A stretch of 64,000 nucleotides of DNA from Pseudorhodoferax sp. Leaf267 (GCF_001422405.1 NZ_LMMV01000001.1:1460157-1524156), one strand, 5' to 3'. Positions 18,556-27,710 are shown, counted from the first letter of the stretch. The notes: generated by a model not told the origin, from the sequence alone. A program made the numbers and translations.

Positions 18556-20055
18556 ATGATCCCGACCCTCGTGTTCGCCGAACGCGACCATTCCCCCGAC
18601 TGGATGCAGCAGGAGGTGCAGCGCGTGCTGGCCGGGCTGCATGTGCTGCAGTGCCAGCAGGGCGACACCATCGCCGTGATGCTGCGCAACAGCCCTGCCT
18701 ACGTGGCCGTGGTGCTGGCCTGCCGACAGGCCGGGCTGTACCTCGCGTCGATCAACTGGCATTTCAAGGCGCTGGAGGCCCGGCACATCCTGCAGGACAG
18801 CGGGGCGCGTGCGCTGTTCGTGCATGACGACCTGCTGCAGGCCGTCGCATCCGGCGTCCCCGATGGCGTGGCCGTGGTGCCCGTGCCCGCGGACGCGAGC
18901 GACGACGCCTCCACCGCCTGGGCGCGCTTCGGCCTCGGCCTGCCCGCCATGCCGCCGCGCACGGGCTTCGCGCACGGTGCCATCGCCTACACCTCGGGCA
19001 CCACCGGCAAGCCCAAGGGCGTGCGCCGCATCGCCGCGCCCGCCGGCCGGGCCGCCGCCATGGAACAGCAGCTGCAGCAGGTGAGCGGCATCGTCTACGG
19101 CACCGGCGAGCACATCGTGGCCTACCTGGCCGCGCCGATCTACCACAGCGCGGCCATGGGCTACCTCACGCACTTCAGCCGCCTGGGCGCCAGGCTGGTG
19201 CTGGAGCCGCGCTTCGACGCCGAGAAGACACTGGCGCTGATCGAGCGCCACCGCATCACGCATGCCTACCTCGTGCCCACCATGTTCCAGCGCCTGCTGG
19301 CCCTGCCGCCCGCCGTGCGCGCGTGTTACGACCTGTCTTCGCTGCAGCACGTGGCGTCCACGGGCTCGCCCTGCGCCGTGCCGCTCAAGCAGGCCATGAT
19401 CGACTGGCTGGGCCCCATCGTGACCGAGGCCTACGGCTCCAGCGAGGCCGGCTACACCACCTTCGCCACCGCAGACGAATGGCAGCGCCACCCCGGCTCG
19501 GCCGGCCGGCCGCTGCCGCATGCCGAGGTGCGTATCCTGGACGACGCAGGCCAGCCGCTGCCGGCTAACGCCATCGGCCTGATCTACGTGCGCCAGCATG
19601 CCGTGCCCGACTTCAGCTACATCAACCGGCCGGAGTCGCGCGCCGCCATCGAGCGCGACGGCTTGATCACGCTGGGCGACATGGGCTACCTGGATGAAGA
19701 CGGCTTCCTCTACATCTGCGACCGCAAGGCCGACATGGTGATCTCGGGCGGCGTGAACATCTATCCGGCCGAGATCGAGTCCGTGCTGCAGACCATGCCC
19801 GGCGTGGCCGACTGCGCGGTGTTCGGCATCCCCGACGCCGAGTTCGGCGAAGCGCTGGCTGCGGCCGTGCAGCCCGTGGACGGCAGTGTGCTGGAGCCGG
19901 CCGACGTGCAGGCCTTCCTGCGCGAGCGCATCGCCAACTACAAGGTGCCGCGCCTGGTCGAGATGCACGCCGCGCTGCCGCGCGAGGACACCGGCAAGAT
20001 CTTCAAGCGCCGGCTGCGCGAGCCGCACTGGGCGCAGCAGCAGCGCGCCATCTGA
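18556..20055 (+). CDS. Acyl-CoA synthetase (AMP-dependent, ANL superfamily)
   Basis: 499-residue enzyme activating a carboxylic acid via an acyl-AMP to its CoA thioester. Seen: P-loop YTSGTTGKPKG (145-155), YGSSEAGYTT (A5), the YLDEDGFLYICDRKADMVISGGVNIYPAEIE region (A7-A8 hinge), and the C-terminal catalytic Lys in [18 protein letters not shown] precedes the ATG. The N-terminal substrate domain is slightly short, common in medium/long-chain acyl-CoA ligases. A broken nitronate monooxygenase gene follows after 28 nt; the pair with a TetR regulator is a recurrent arrangement in this group. The acid used is not deducible. Confidence 0.92.
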   Translation: MIPTLVFAERDHSPDWMQQEVQRVLAGLHVLQCQQGDTIAVMLRNSPAYVAVVLACRQAGLYLASINWHFKALEARHILQDSGARALFVHDDLLQAVASGVPDGVAVVPVPADASDDASTAWARFGLGLPAMPPRTGFAHGAIAYTSGTTGKPKGVRRIAAPAGRAAAMEQQLQQVSGIVYGTGEHIVAYLAAPIYHSAAMGYLTHFSRLGARLVLEPRFDAEKTLALIERHRITHAYLVPTMFQRLLALPPAVRACYDLSSLQHVASTGSPCAVPLKQAMIDWLGPIVTEAYGSSEAGYTTFATADEWQRHPGSAGRPLPHAEVRILDDAGQPLPANAIGLIYVRQHAVPDFSYINRPESRAAIERDGLITLGDMGYLDEDGFLYICDRKADMVISGGVNIYPAEIESVLQTMPGVADCAVFGIPDAEFGEALAAAVQPVDGSVLEPADVQAFLRERIANYKVPRLVEMHAALPREDTGKIFKRRLREPHWAQQQRAI

Positions 20056-20083
20056 TTCCTCCCTCCTGCACCGAAAGACCCTC

Positions 20084-21081
20084 ATGAGCCTGCCCAACAT
20101 CCTGTCGCAACGCCTGCGCCTGCCCGTGGTGGCGTCGCCGCTGTTCATCATCTCCAACCCCGAGCTCGTGATCGCGCAGTGCCAGGCCGGCATCGTCGGA
20201 TCGTTCCCGGCGCTGAACGCGCGCCCGGCCGAGGCGCTGGAGCAGTGGCTGGACCGCATCACGCAAGAACTGCCGCGCACGACCGTGCCCACCCCGACCG
20301 GCCCAGCGCGCCGTTCGCCGTGAACCAGATCGTGCACCGCTCCAACGACCGGCTGGAGCACGACATGGAGGTCTGTGTGCGCTACAAGGTGCCCATCGTC
20401 ATTACCTCGCTGGGCGCGCGCCGCGAGATCAACGATGCAGTGCACAGCTACGGCGGCATCGTGCTGCACGATGTGATCGACAACAACTTCGCGCGCAAGG
20501 CCATCGACAAAGGCGCCGACGGCTTGATCGCCGTGGCCGCCGGCGCGGGCGGCCATGCAGGCACGCAGTCGCCCTTCGCGCTGGTGCAGGAGATCCGCCA
20601 GTGGTTCGACGGCCCGCTGCTGCTGTCGGGCGCCATCGCCAACGGCCGCGCCATCCTGGCCGCCCAGGCCATGGGCGCCGACCTGGCCTACATCGGCTCG
20701 GCCTTCATCGCCACGCAGGAGGCCAACGCGGTCCCCGGCTACAAGCAGATGATCACCGAGTGCTCGGCGCGCGACGTGGTGCACACCAACCTCATCACCG
20801 GCGTGCACGGCAACTATCTCAAGCCCTCGCTCGTCAACGCCGGCCTGGACCCGGACAACCTGCCCACCAGCGACCCGACGCAGATGAACTTCGGCTCCGA
20901 CCGGCAAAAGCCCAAGGCCTGGAAAGACATCTGGGGCTGCGGCCAGGGCATCGGCGTGCTGGACAGCATTCCAACCGCGGGTGCGCTGGTGGAGCGGCTG
21001 GCGGCGGAGTACCGGGCGGCACGGGGGGCGTTGTTGGGGGCGGGGCAAGCGGTGGCGGCGCACGAGGCTGAGACGGCGTAA
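20084..21081 (+). pseudogene. Nitronate monooxygenase (2-nitropropane dioxygenase family), frameshifted
   Basis: FMN enzyme that oxidises alkyl nitronates. The first part (20084 to ~20272) reads MSLPNILSQRL...LDRITQEL in one frame; the remainder (from about 20273 to 21081) reads AAHDRAHPDRPSAPFAVNQI...through to the stop in the -1 frame. Inserting one G in CTG(G)CCGCGCAC at about 20272 restores a seamless ~332-residue protein with the family GADGLIAVAAGAGGHAG FMN loop and GSAFIATQEA. Without it, translation stops at 20323. This is either a sequencing/assembly indel or a recent inactivation; no other damage is visible, so I favour an error or a very young mutation. Confidence 0.88.
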
Positions 21082-21121
21082 GCGGGACACGGCAGGTCGC
21101 ACGTCCCCGCCCCGCTGAAGA

Positions 21122-21148
21122 CACCGGCATGCCCTGCGTCTGCCGGTG
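21122..21148. terminator. Hairpin between convergent genes
   Basis: Perfect 8-bp stem CACCGGCA / TGCCGGTG with an 11-nt loop, located between the nitronate monooxygenase end and the convergent PEP-CTERM gene, 10 nt from the latter's stop. Could serve both directions. Confidence 0.5.
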
Positions 21149-21157
21149 CGCGGGCCT

Positions 21158-21760
21158 TCAAGCCTGCCTGCGGCGCCGGCTGGCGCCCAGGCCTGCGAGG
21201 CCCAGCCCTGTGAGCGCCAGCGTTGCCGGCTCGGGAACCAGGCTCGGGTCGCTCGCAGCGTAGACGCGTCCGTCCACGCTGTACGAGAAGCTGGTGATGC
21301 TGGTGGGAAGCACGCTGTGGCCATTGATCAACGCAGTGCCGCTGATCGACGACTCGGGAATGGGGCCATCGACCACGCCGACGCCGGAGCCGAAGTTGCC
21401 GCGGAGCATGACCAGGCACTCCGGCACATGCAACGGTGCTGCGTTGGCGTTGAAAGACTTGGGGTCCGCGCTCAATGCGCCCAGGTTGTGCTGTGACATG
21501 GGCGACCCGCATCGAGCGCCGCCAACGTCAAGGAAGAAGCCCAGCAGGCCCGGCCCGCCGTAGTAGCCACCGGTGAGCCCACCATTGGCATTGATCTCGG
21601 CCCCGCGGACGGTGTCGTAGGCCATCCAGAACGTCATCGGCAGCTCTCGCTCGATGTAGTAAGCCGTCCCGGTGAAGTCCACCCGCACCACTGCGGCTTG
21701 TGCGCTCAGCGCTACGCCTGCCGCAAGGCCCAAGCCCGCGGCGATCTCTCGCAATCTCAT
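21158..21760 (-). CDS. PEP-CTERM sorting domain-containing exported protein
   Basis: 200-residue secreted protein. The signal peptide is at 1-22 (cleavage after SAQA). The C-terminus carries a clear PEP-CTERM signal: VPEPATLALTGLGLAGLGA followed by RRRR, i.e. PEP motif, hydrophobic helix and basic tail, which directs processing by an exosortase during outer-surface export. Two Cys residues (CGSP, PECL) might form a disulfide in the mature part. No exosortase or polysaccharide genes are in the window, so those must be elsewhere. Function of the mature domain is not recognisable. Convergent with the upstream gene, separated by a hairpin. Confidence 0.88.
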   Translation of the reverse strand: MRLREIAAGLGLAAGVALSAQAAVVRVDFTGTAYYIERELPMTFWMAYDTVRGAEINANGGLTGGYYGGPGLLGFFLDVGGARCGSPMSQHNLGALSADPKSFNANAAPLHVPECLVMLRGNFGSGVGVVDGPIPESSISGTALINGHSVLPTSITSFSYSVDGRVYAASDPSLVPEPATLALTGLGLAGLGASRRRRQA

Positions 21761-21842
21761 TCATCTGCTTTCTGCATGCCGGCACCATGGCCTGCCAGCG
21801 TGGCCGGGCGCGAGCGTAACCGAGCCACGAAGGCCTGGACAC

Positions 21843-23048
21843 TCAGACCGGCGGACCCCGCCGCAAGTGCTGCGGCTCCAGCACCGCCACCAGCCACCCC
21901 ATGCCCGCCACCCACAGCACGGAGGAGATCTCCGCCGTGCGGCCCGGCAGGTAGCGCTGCAGGTATTCGCAGGCCAGGACCAGCACGGCGAGCAGCACCA
22001 CGCTGGCACGTGCCGATGCGCCCAGGCGTGCGGCACTCCACAGCATGGCGCCATACACCAGGCATTCGAACGCCACGGTGGGCAGCACGCGGTGGATGCC
22101 GTTTTCCAGCGAGGACGTGAACGGCACCCAGTGCATCGGCGTGGGCTCTGCCATCAGCCGGTACGGCGCCAGCGCGTAGACCAGGTAGGTGCACCCCGCC
22201 ACGCCCATCATCAGCAACCAGGCCTGCCGCTCGGGCGCGCGCGCGATGCGCCCCCACAGCAGCGGGCCCGCCGCGATGCCCAGCACCACGGCCAGGCCGG
22301 GCGATTGCCAGATGACGACGAACTTGCCCATCAGCACCGCCAGCGTGGCGGCCACGGCGGCCCTGCGCAGATGGCGCTGCCAGCCCAGCGAATGCACGGC
22401 CCAGGCCAGCGCATGCAGGCCGATCACGGTCATGCCCAGGTGCAGCAGCAGGCGGCGCGGCTGCCACAGGTCTTGCTGCCACAACGACTTGAGGTTCGCC
22501 GCCAACGTCGAGCGGTCCAGCGTGGGCACCAGCGGGAACAGCTCGGCCACGATCCACAGCCCGACCAGCGCCAGCGCCAGCCGGTGCACGGCCTCGAAGC
22601 GCGCGTGCGCCTGCAGTAGGCGCTGCACGCCGCGCGCCGTGAGCATGCCCACGCCCCAGCCCAGGACATGGCCGACCATGTTGAACACGATGTCGGCAGC
22701 CGCCGGGATGCGCGGCAGGTAGATCTGCAGCCACTGCAGCACGCTCGCGAACACCAGCGCCAGCACGAACCAGGCCAGGAAGCCCGCCCGCATGCGGCCT
22801 CGCGCGTCGAAATACCAGGCCAGCACGCAGCCCAGCGGCAGGAACAGCACGATGTTCTCGACCAGGTCGGTGCGGCCGACGCGGCCCGACACCACGAATG
22901 CCTGCGGCGCGTCGAAGTTCCAGGCGAAGGGGTACAGCGAGCCGTAGGCGATGGCCACGAGCAGGATGGCGATGGCCGTGCGCAGCGCGAACAGCCGGCG
23001 CTCGGCAGGGGCTGCGGCGGCGGCCGGCCGGGCCGCGGGGTTGCTCAC
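21843..23048 (-). CDS. VanZ family membrane protein
   Basis: 401-residue multi-pass inner-membrane protein with a VanZ-like N-terminal half (IAYGSLYPFAWNF...TDLVENIVLFLPLGCVLAWYF, then DIVFNMVGHVLGWGVG), where the Glu-Asn and paired aromatic/charged residues are typical of the family. About ten hydrophobic segments are visible. VanZ itself confers low teicoplanin resistance, but most family members are uncharacterised. The start is a GTG at 23048 forming a GTGA overlap with the stop of the upstream YbaN-like gene; the frame is open beyond it but antisense to nothing recognisable. Function unknown. Confidence 0.82.
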   Translation of the reverse strand: MSNPAARPAAAAAPAERRLFALRTAIAILLVAIAYGSLYPFAWNFDAPQAFVVSGRVGRTDLVENIVLFLPLGCVLAWYFDARGRMRAGFLAWFVLALVFASVLQWLQIYLPRIPAAADIVFNMVGHVLGWGVGMLTARGVQRLLQAHARFEAVHRLALALVGLWIVAELFPLVPTLDRSTLAANLKSLWQQDLWQPRRLLLHLGMTVIGLHALAWAVHSLGWQRHLRRAAVAATLAVLMGKFVVIWQSPGLAVVLGIAAGPLLWGRIARAPERQAWLLMMGVAGCTYLVYALAPYRLMAEPTPMHWVPFTSSLENGIHRVLPTVAFECLVYGAMLWSAARLGASARASVVLLAVLVLACEYLQRYLPGRTAEISSVLWVAGMGWLVAVLEPQHLRRGPPV

Positions 23049-23488
23049 CCGCTCACGCCCGCCAGCGGCGGCTCCGGCCGCAGCCAGAGCCAGCACAGCA
23101 CCGCGGCCATGCAGCCCGTGGCCAGGGCCGCCACCCACCAGCGGTTGGCCGTCCACCACAACAGGCCGGCGCACAGCGACATCGCCACGCTGGCATTCCA
23201 CTTGGAACGCCGGCTCACCCAGCCACCGCGCTCCCAGTCGGCGATCGGCTTGCCGAATACCGGATGCGCCAGCAGCCAGCGGTGCAGCCGCGGCGAACTG
23301 CGTGCTGCGGCCCAGGCCGCGACCAGCAGGAACACGGTGGTCGGCAAGCCCGGCACGAAGATGCCCACCACGCCCGTGGCCAGCGACACCCAGGCCAGCA
23401 GCAGCAGCAGCCAGCGCCACGGCGCGGCCAGTGGCGCGGGTGCGGGCGCGGGCCGGGTGGCGTCGGCAGGGTCTGGCGGGTTGGGCAT
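23045..23488 (-). CDS. DUF454 family inner-membrane protein (YbaN-like)
   Basis: 147-residue membrane protein. After a Pro/Ala-rich N-terminus are two hydrophobic segments (about 24-60: LLLLLAWVSLATGVVGIFVPGLPTTVF) with the GIFVPGLPTTVFLL motif that marks DUF454/YbaN, then HPVFGKPIADWERGGWVSRRSK and two more segments. Function is unknown in all relatives I know of. Its stop overlaps the GTG start of the VanZ-family gene, so they are translated together. It is divergent from the diguanylate cyclase gene, with 72 nt between starts. Confidence 0.87.
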   Translation of the reverse strand: MPNPPDPADATRPAPAPAPLAAPWRWLLLLLAWVSLATGVVGIFVPGLPTTVFLLVAAWAAARSSPRLHRWLLAHPVFGKPIADWERGGWVSRRSKWNASVAMSLCAGLLWWTANRWWVAALATGCMAAVLCWLWLRPEPPLAGVSG

Positions 23489-23560
23489 GGCGAGCCTGCA
23501 TTCTGGCGCAGCCTTCGATTCGTTCACAATCAAGCGCAAATAAGAGAGCACATATTGCCT

Positions 23561-25624
23561 ATGACTGAGCAAGTCATGCCTGCCACCACCGCCGCGCCTG
23601 CGCCGCGCCGCCGCGGGCTCACGGCCTGGATCGCCGTCGCGCTGGCCTGGGCCGTGCTGATTGCCGCGCTGGTGCTGCTGGGTTTCGTGGAGCGCTTCGC
23701 GCGCGAGCACGCCACCCGCACCGCCACCACCGCCCTGCAGCAGATCGGCTGGCAGATGCGCGACCAGCTGGACCGGGGCATGGCCTACCGCTACGAGGAG
23801 CTGCGCGTCCTGGCCGGCCTGCGCGAGCTGCAGCCCGGCAGTGCCCCCGAGCAGGTGCGCGAGACGCTGGAGCGCGTGCAGCAAAGCTTTCCGCTCTATG
23901 CCTGGCTGGGCTACGCCACGCGCGATGGCGTGGTCGAGGCCGCCACAGGCGACCTGCTGCGCGGGCAGAACGTGGCCCAGCGGCCCTGGTTCCAGGGCGG
24001 CTCGCAGGGCGCGTTCGTGGGCGACCTGCACGCCGCCGTGTTGCTGGAAAAGCTGCTGCCCAGCCAGTCCGAGCCCTGGCGCTTCGTCGACATCGCGATG
24101 CCGGTCTACGACGCGCGCGGCGGGCTGGCCGGCGTCGTGGGCGCCCACCTGAGCTGGCAATGGGCACGCGACCTGCAGCGCAGCCTGCTGGCGCCGGTCG
24201 CCTCCAGCTACCAGGTCGAGCTGTTCGTCGTCGACGCCGCCGGCCAGGTGCTGCTCGGCCCGGCCGGCACGGAAGGCAAGCCCCTGGGCCTGGCCGATGC
24301 CATCGCCGCCCTGCGCGCGCCGGCCTCGCGCATGCGCGCCTGGCACGACGGGCTGCGCTACGCCACGGCCATCGTGCCGACCGCGGGCCACGGCAACTAC
24401 CCGGGCCTGGGCTGGGTCGTCGTGGCGCGCCAGTCCGAGAGCGAGGCCTTCGCCGATTACCACCAGCTGCAGCGCGAGATGCTGCTGGGCGGCGTGATCG
24501 TGTGCCTGCTGGCCACGCTGTGCGCGCCGCTGCTCGCGCGCCGGCTCACGCGCCCGCTGTCGCAGCTGACCCAGGCGCTGGAGGTGCGCGCGCGCGACCC
24601 GAGCGCACCGATTCCGCGGCTTACGCAGTACCGCGAGGTCGACCTGCTGTCGCGCGTGCTGGCGGACGCCGCCGACAAGGCCCTGCTGTACCGCGAGGAG
24701 CTGGAACGCCTGAACGCCAGCCTGGAAGAGCGCATCGAGCGGCGCACGGAGCAGATCCGCGCCAGCCAGGCGCAGCTGCGCACCATCACCGACAACATTC
24801 CGGCCCTGGTGGCCGACGTCGATGCCGACCTGCGCTTTCGCTTCGCGAACCAGGCCTATGCCGCATGGTTCGGCGTGGAGCCGGACGAGCTGATCGGCAC
24901 GCCGATGGCCGCGCTGTATGGCGACGACGCGATGCGGCAGTGGGCGCCGCAGCTCGAGCGTGTGCTGCGGGGCGAACGCGTGGAATTCGAGCGCAGCATG
25001 GTCGTGGGCGGGCGGCGCCAGCACAGCAACGCCATCTACCTGCCGCAGCGCGATGCCGACGGCCGGGTCGACGGCTTTCACGCGCTGGTCTTCGACGTGA
25101 CGGTGCACAAGGAACTGGAGCTGCGCCTGCAGGCCGAGGCCACGCACGATGCGCTGACCGGCCTGCCCAACCGCCGCCATGTGCTGCAGTACCTGCCCAA
25201 GGCGTTGGTGCGTGCCGACCGCACGGGCCACCACCTGGCGCTGCTGTTCCTGGACCTGAACGGCTTCAAAAAGGTCAACGACACGCATGGCCACGAGGCT
25301 GGCGACCAGCTGCTGCAGCAGGTCGGCCGGCGGCTGCAGGGGGTGCTGCGCAGCAGCGACACCGTGGCGCGGCTGGCCGGCGACGAGTTCGTGGTGCTGC
25401 TGGAGCCGGTGTCCGACCCCGCCGCCGACCCGCAGCGCGTGGCCGCCAAGATCGACGCCGCCCTGCGCGAGCCGTTCGCGCTGGACGCTGCCACGGTGCG
25501 CGTCTCGGTCAGCACCGGAGGCGCGGTGTACCCGCCGGGCAGCGGGCGCTCGGCCGAAGACCTGCTGTCGGGCGCGGACACGGCGATGTACGCGGCCAAG
25601 AAGTCCGGCCAGGCCGGGCGCTGA
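23561..25624 (+). CDS. Membrane-bound PAS-GGDEF diguanylate cyclase
   Basis: 687-residue sensor expected to make cyclic di-GMP. TM1 at ~21-42, a periplasmic Cache-type sensor (about 50-300), TM2 near 306-325, a HAMP-like linker and coiled coil (LNASLEERIERRTEQIRAS), a PAS domain (about 400-520: TITDNIPALVADVDADLRFRFANQAY), then the GGDEF domain (about 530-687: HDALTGLPNRR, DLNGFKKVNDTHGH). The active-site loop reads AGDEF rather than GGDEF at about 604-608; the metal-binding Asp and Glu are kept, and some AGDEF proteins are active, so activity is plausible. No I-site RxxD is evident just before the loop. Monocistronic. Confidence 0.93.
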   Translation: MTEQVMPATTAAPAPRRRGLTAWIAVALAWAVLIAALVLLGFVERFAREHATRTATTALQQIGWQMRDQLDRGMAYRYEELRVLAGLRELQPGSAPEQVRETLERVQQSFPLYAWLGYATRDGVVEAATGDLLRGQNVAQRPWFQGGSQGAFVGDLHAAVLLEKLLPSQSEPWRFVDIAMPVYDARGGLAGVVGAHLSWQWARDLQRSLLAPVASSYQVELFVVDAAGQVLLGPAGTEGKPLGLADAIAALRAPASRMRAWHDGLRYATAIVPTAGHGNYPGLGWVVVARQSESEAFADYHQLQREMLLGGVIVCLLATLCAPLLARRLTRPLSQLTQALEVRARDPSAPIPRLTQYREVDLLSRVLADAADKALLYREELERLNASLEERIERRTEQIRASQAQLRTITDNIPALVADVDADLRFRFANQAYAAWFGVEPDELIGTPMAALYGDDAMRQWAPQLERVLRGERVEFERSMVVGGRRQHSNAIYLPQRDADGRVDGFHALVFDVTVHKELELRLQAEATHDALTGLPNRRHVLQYLPKALVRADRTGHHLALLFLDLNGFKKVNDTHGHEAGDQLLQQVGRRLQGVLRSSDTVARLAGDEFVVLLEPVSDPAADPQRVAAKIDAALREPFALDAATVRVSVSTGGAVYPPGSGRSAEDLLSGADTAMYAAKKSGQAGR

Positions 25625-25712
25625 AAGCAGGCGTTACATCTGGCGCTCTTGCAGGGGCGCCGCCTGTCCCCACCTCAGCGCTGGGCATGTGCCCGCGATG
25701 AGGAACCCGTCC

Positions 25713-26003
25713 ATGTGGAAACGCCTGTCCGTGCTGTGGACCCTGGTCCGCGGCGACCTGAAGAAGCTCTGGTGGGCGCTGCGCGACCCGCGCGCTCCTG
25801 GCTGGCTCAAGGCTGCCACGGCCGGCCTGGTGCTGTACCTGCTCTCGCCGATCGACCTGCTGCCCGACGCGATCCCGTTCCTGGGCGTGATGGACGACGT
25901 GATCCTGCTGCCGCTGGCGGTGCGCTGGCTGCTGGCCAGGCTGCCGGCGGGTCTGCAGGCGGATCTGGAGGCTCGCATGGGAGCCTCCGCGCGCGCCACC
26001 TGA
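25713..26003 (+). CDS. DUF1232 (YkvA-like) small membrane protein
   Basis: 96-residue protein with the DUF1232 core YLLSPIDLLPDAIPFLGVMDDVILLPLAVRWLL, a short hydrophobic hairpin with the conserved SPIDLxPD motif. Function unknown. I chose the ATG at 25713 because AGGA lies 8 nt upstream; an in-frame ATG at 25698 would add five residues. A 6-bp-stem hairpin begins directly after the stop. It lies between the diguanylate cyclase and the convergent pirin gene and shows no sign of co-transcription with a partner. Confidence 0.85.
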   Translation: MWKRLSVLWTLVRGDLKKLWWALRDPRAPGWLKAATAGLVLYLLSPIDLLPDAIPFLGVMDDVILLPLAVRWLLARLPAGLQADLEARMGASARAT

Positions 26004-26022
26004 CCGGCGACGGCACCGCCGG
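26004..26022. terminator. Hairpin between convergent DUF1232 and pirin genes
   Basis: CCGGCG / CGCCGG stem with a 7-nt loop immediately after the DUF1232 stop; 31 nt from the pirin stop on the other strand. No T-tract. Confidence 0.4.
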
Positions 26023-26052
26023 CAGCAGGGCCTGCCATGCCGCGGATGGGCC

Positions 26053-26922
26053 TCAAGCCGCCTGCGGCATCCGCCCGAAGCGCCCGCTGTTGAAGTCGGC
26101 GATCGCCTGGCGGATCTCGGCTTCGCTGTTCATCACGAACGGGCCGTAGCCGACCACGGGCTCGTCGATCGGCTCGCCGGCCAGCCACAGCACGGTCGCC
26201 TCGCCATGGGCCTCGATCTGCACGGCCGTGCCGTCGCGCTCGAAGTGCACCAGCTGCCCTTCACGCGCGACTTCGCCATTCACCAGCACCGTGCCGCGCA
26301 GCACGACCAGGGCCAGCGTGTGGCCTTCGGTCGCCGTGAAGCGCCCCACCCCGCCCGGCACCAGCCGCATGTCCCACACGTCCATCGGCGTGAAGCTGCG
26401 CGCCGGGCCGCGGTGGCCGTCGAAACTGCCCGCAATCACGCGCACGCGGCCCGCCCCCTCGGGCAGGTCGACGCTGGGGATGTCGGCGTCCCGCAGCGTC
26501 TGGTAGCCCGCCGGGGCCATCTTGTCCCGAGCCGGCAGGTTGACCCACAGCTGCACCATCTCCACCGTGCCGCCGCTCTTGGTGAATGCGGGCGAGTGGA
26601 ATTCCTCGTGCACGATGCCGCCGGCCGCCGTCATCCACTGCACGTCGCCCGCGCCGATCAGGCCGCCAGCGCCGGTGGAGTCGCGGTGCGCCAGCTCTCC
26701 CTGGTGGACGATGGTGACGGTCTCGAAGCCGCGGTGCGGGTGCGAGCCCACGCCACGCGGCTGCGTGGCAGGCTCGAAGTGCGTGGGCGCGGCATGGTCC
26801 AGCAGCAGGAACGGGCTGAGCTGGCGGCCCAGGCCGTCGTAGCCGAACAGCGAACGCACGGGAAAGCCGTCGCCCACCCAATGCGGACGCGGCGCGCTGT
26901 GGACACCCAGGATCTTCTTCAT
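26053..26922 (-). CDS. Pirin family protein
   Basis: 289-residue bicupin. The N-terminal cupin has the metal-binding pattern GSHPHRGFETVTIVHQGEL (His-x-His) and GDVQWMTAAGGIVHEEF (His and Glu), matching the four ligands of pirin/YhhW, some of which act as quercetin dioxygenases and others as redox-sensing regulators. The C-terminal cupin (DGHRGPARSFTPMDVWDMRL...) lacks an obvious metal set, as usual. The ATG at 26922 is preceded by AAGGAG. It is divergent from a small exported protein gene. Physiological role not deducible. Confidence 0.92.
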   Translation of the reverse strand: MKKILGVHSAPRPHWVGDGFPVRSLFGYDGLGRQLSPFLLLDHAAPTHFEPATQPRGVGSHPHRGFETVTIVHQGELAHRDSTGAGGLIGAGDVQWMTAAGGIVHEEFHSPAFTKSGGTVEMVQLWVNLPARDKMAPAGYQTLRDADIPSVDLPEGAGRVRVIAGSFDGHRGPARSFTPMDVWDMRLVPGGVGRFTATEGHTLALVVLRGTVLVNGEVAREGQLVHFERDGTAVQIEAHGEATVLWLAGEPIDEPVVGYGPFVMNSEAEIRQAIADFNSGRFGRMPQAA

Positions 26923-27119
26923 GGCAATGCACTCCTTGCGGTGGCCGCGGCAAACACGCTGCGGCCTGTGGGGGAGATGCGGGCGCAACGCCGGATGCAT
27001 AGAGGCGCTGCGCCGGCCACACCGTCCTGCCGGTGGAACGCCGGACCGGGCGCGGCAGACTGGAAACCGCCCCAATCCCGCACCCATAATGTTCTCGCAA
27101 ACAGACAAGAAAGGCGCCC

Positions 27120-27710
27120 ATGCACAAGAGACACTTCCTCGCCGCCGCGGCTGCCGCCGGCGCGTTGCCGCTCGCGACCACGGCCGCGGCCCAGGCCAGT
27201 GCCAAGGCCAGGCCGACCCTGCTGACCGTGGGCGGCCTGATCGGCAAAGGCAACCGCGGCCCGCTGGACAAGGCACTGGACCAGATGATGGCCAAGCATG
27301 GCGTCGCGTTCAGCAAGGCCTTCACATTCAGCGCCGAGAGCCTGCAGGCCCTGCCGGCGGTCAGCATCCGGCCCACGCTGGAATACGACAACAAGAAGCA
27401 CAAGCTGACCGGCCCGCTGCTGACCAGCGTGCTGGCCGCCGCTGGCGTCGACACGAACGCGAACCTGCCGGTCGGTCTGCGCGCGGTGGACGGCTACAAC
27501 GCCAAGATCGATCTGGCCGACATCAAGGCCTACCGCATGATCGTCGCCACGCACCTGGACGACCAACCCATGGCGCTGGGCGGCCTGGGGCCGCAGTGGG
27601 CGGTGTACGACGCGGACGTGCTGCCCGCGTTCAGGGACAAGCCGGTGACCGATCGCTTCGCGCTGTGCCCCTGGGGCATGTACTACATCGACGTCGCAGC
27701 AAAAACCTGA
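27120..27710 (+). CDS. Small exported protein, molybdopterin-oxidoreductase-like fold
   Basis: 196-residue exported protein with a Sec-type signal peptide (MHKRHFLAAAAAAGALPLATTAAAQA). The mature part resembles short, stand-alone relatives of the sulfite-oxidase/YedY molybdopterin-binding domain: LTVGGLIGKGNRGPL, FTFSAESLQALPAVSIRPTLEYD, LTGPLLTSVLAAAG, LRAVDGYNAKIDLADIKAYRMIVATHLDDQPM, LGPQWAVYDAD. The only Cys is near the end (ALCPWGMYYIDV), so the cofactor-binding Cys of true sulfite oxidases is missing and catalysis is doubtful. Such proteins are often beside signalling genes; a sensory or ligand-binding role is speculation. Confidence 0.7.
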   Translation: MHKRHFLAAAAAAGALPLATTAAAQASAKARPTLLTVGGLIGKGNRGPLDKALDQMMAKHGVAFSKAFTFSAESLQALPAVSIRPTLEYDNKKHKLTGPLLTSVLAAAGVDTNANLPVGLRAVDGYNAKIDLADIKAYRMIVATHLDDQPMALGGLGPQWAVYDADVLPAFRDKPVTDRFALCPWGMYYIDVAAKT

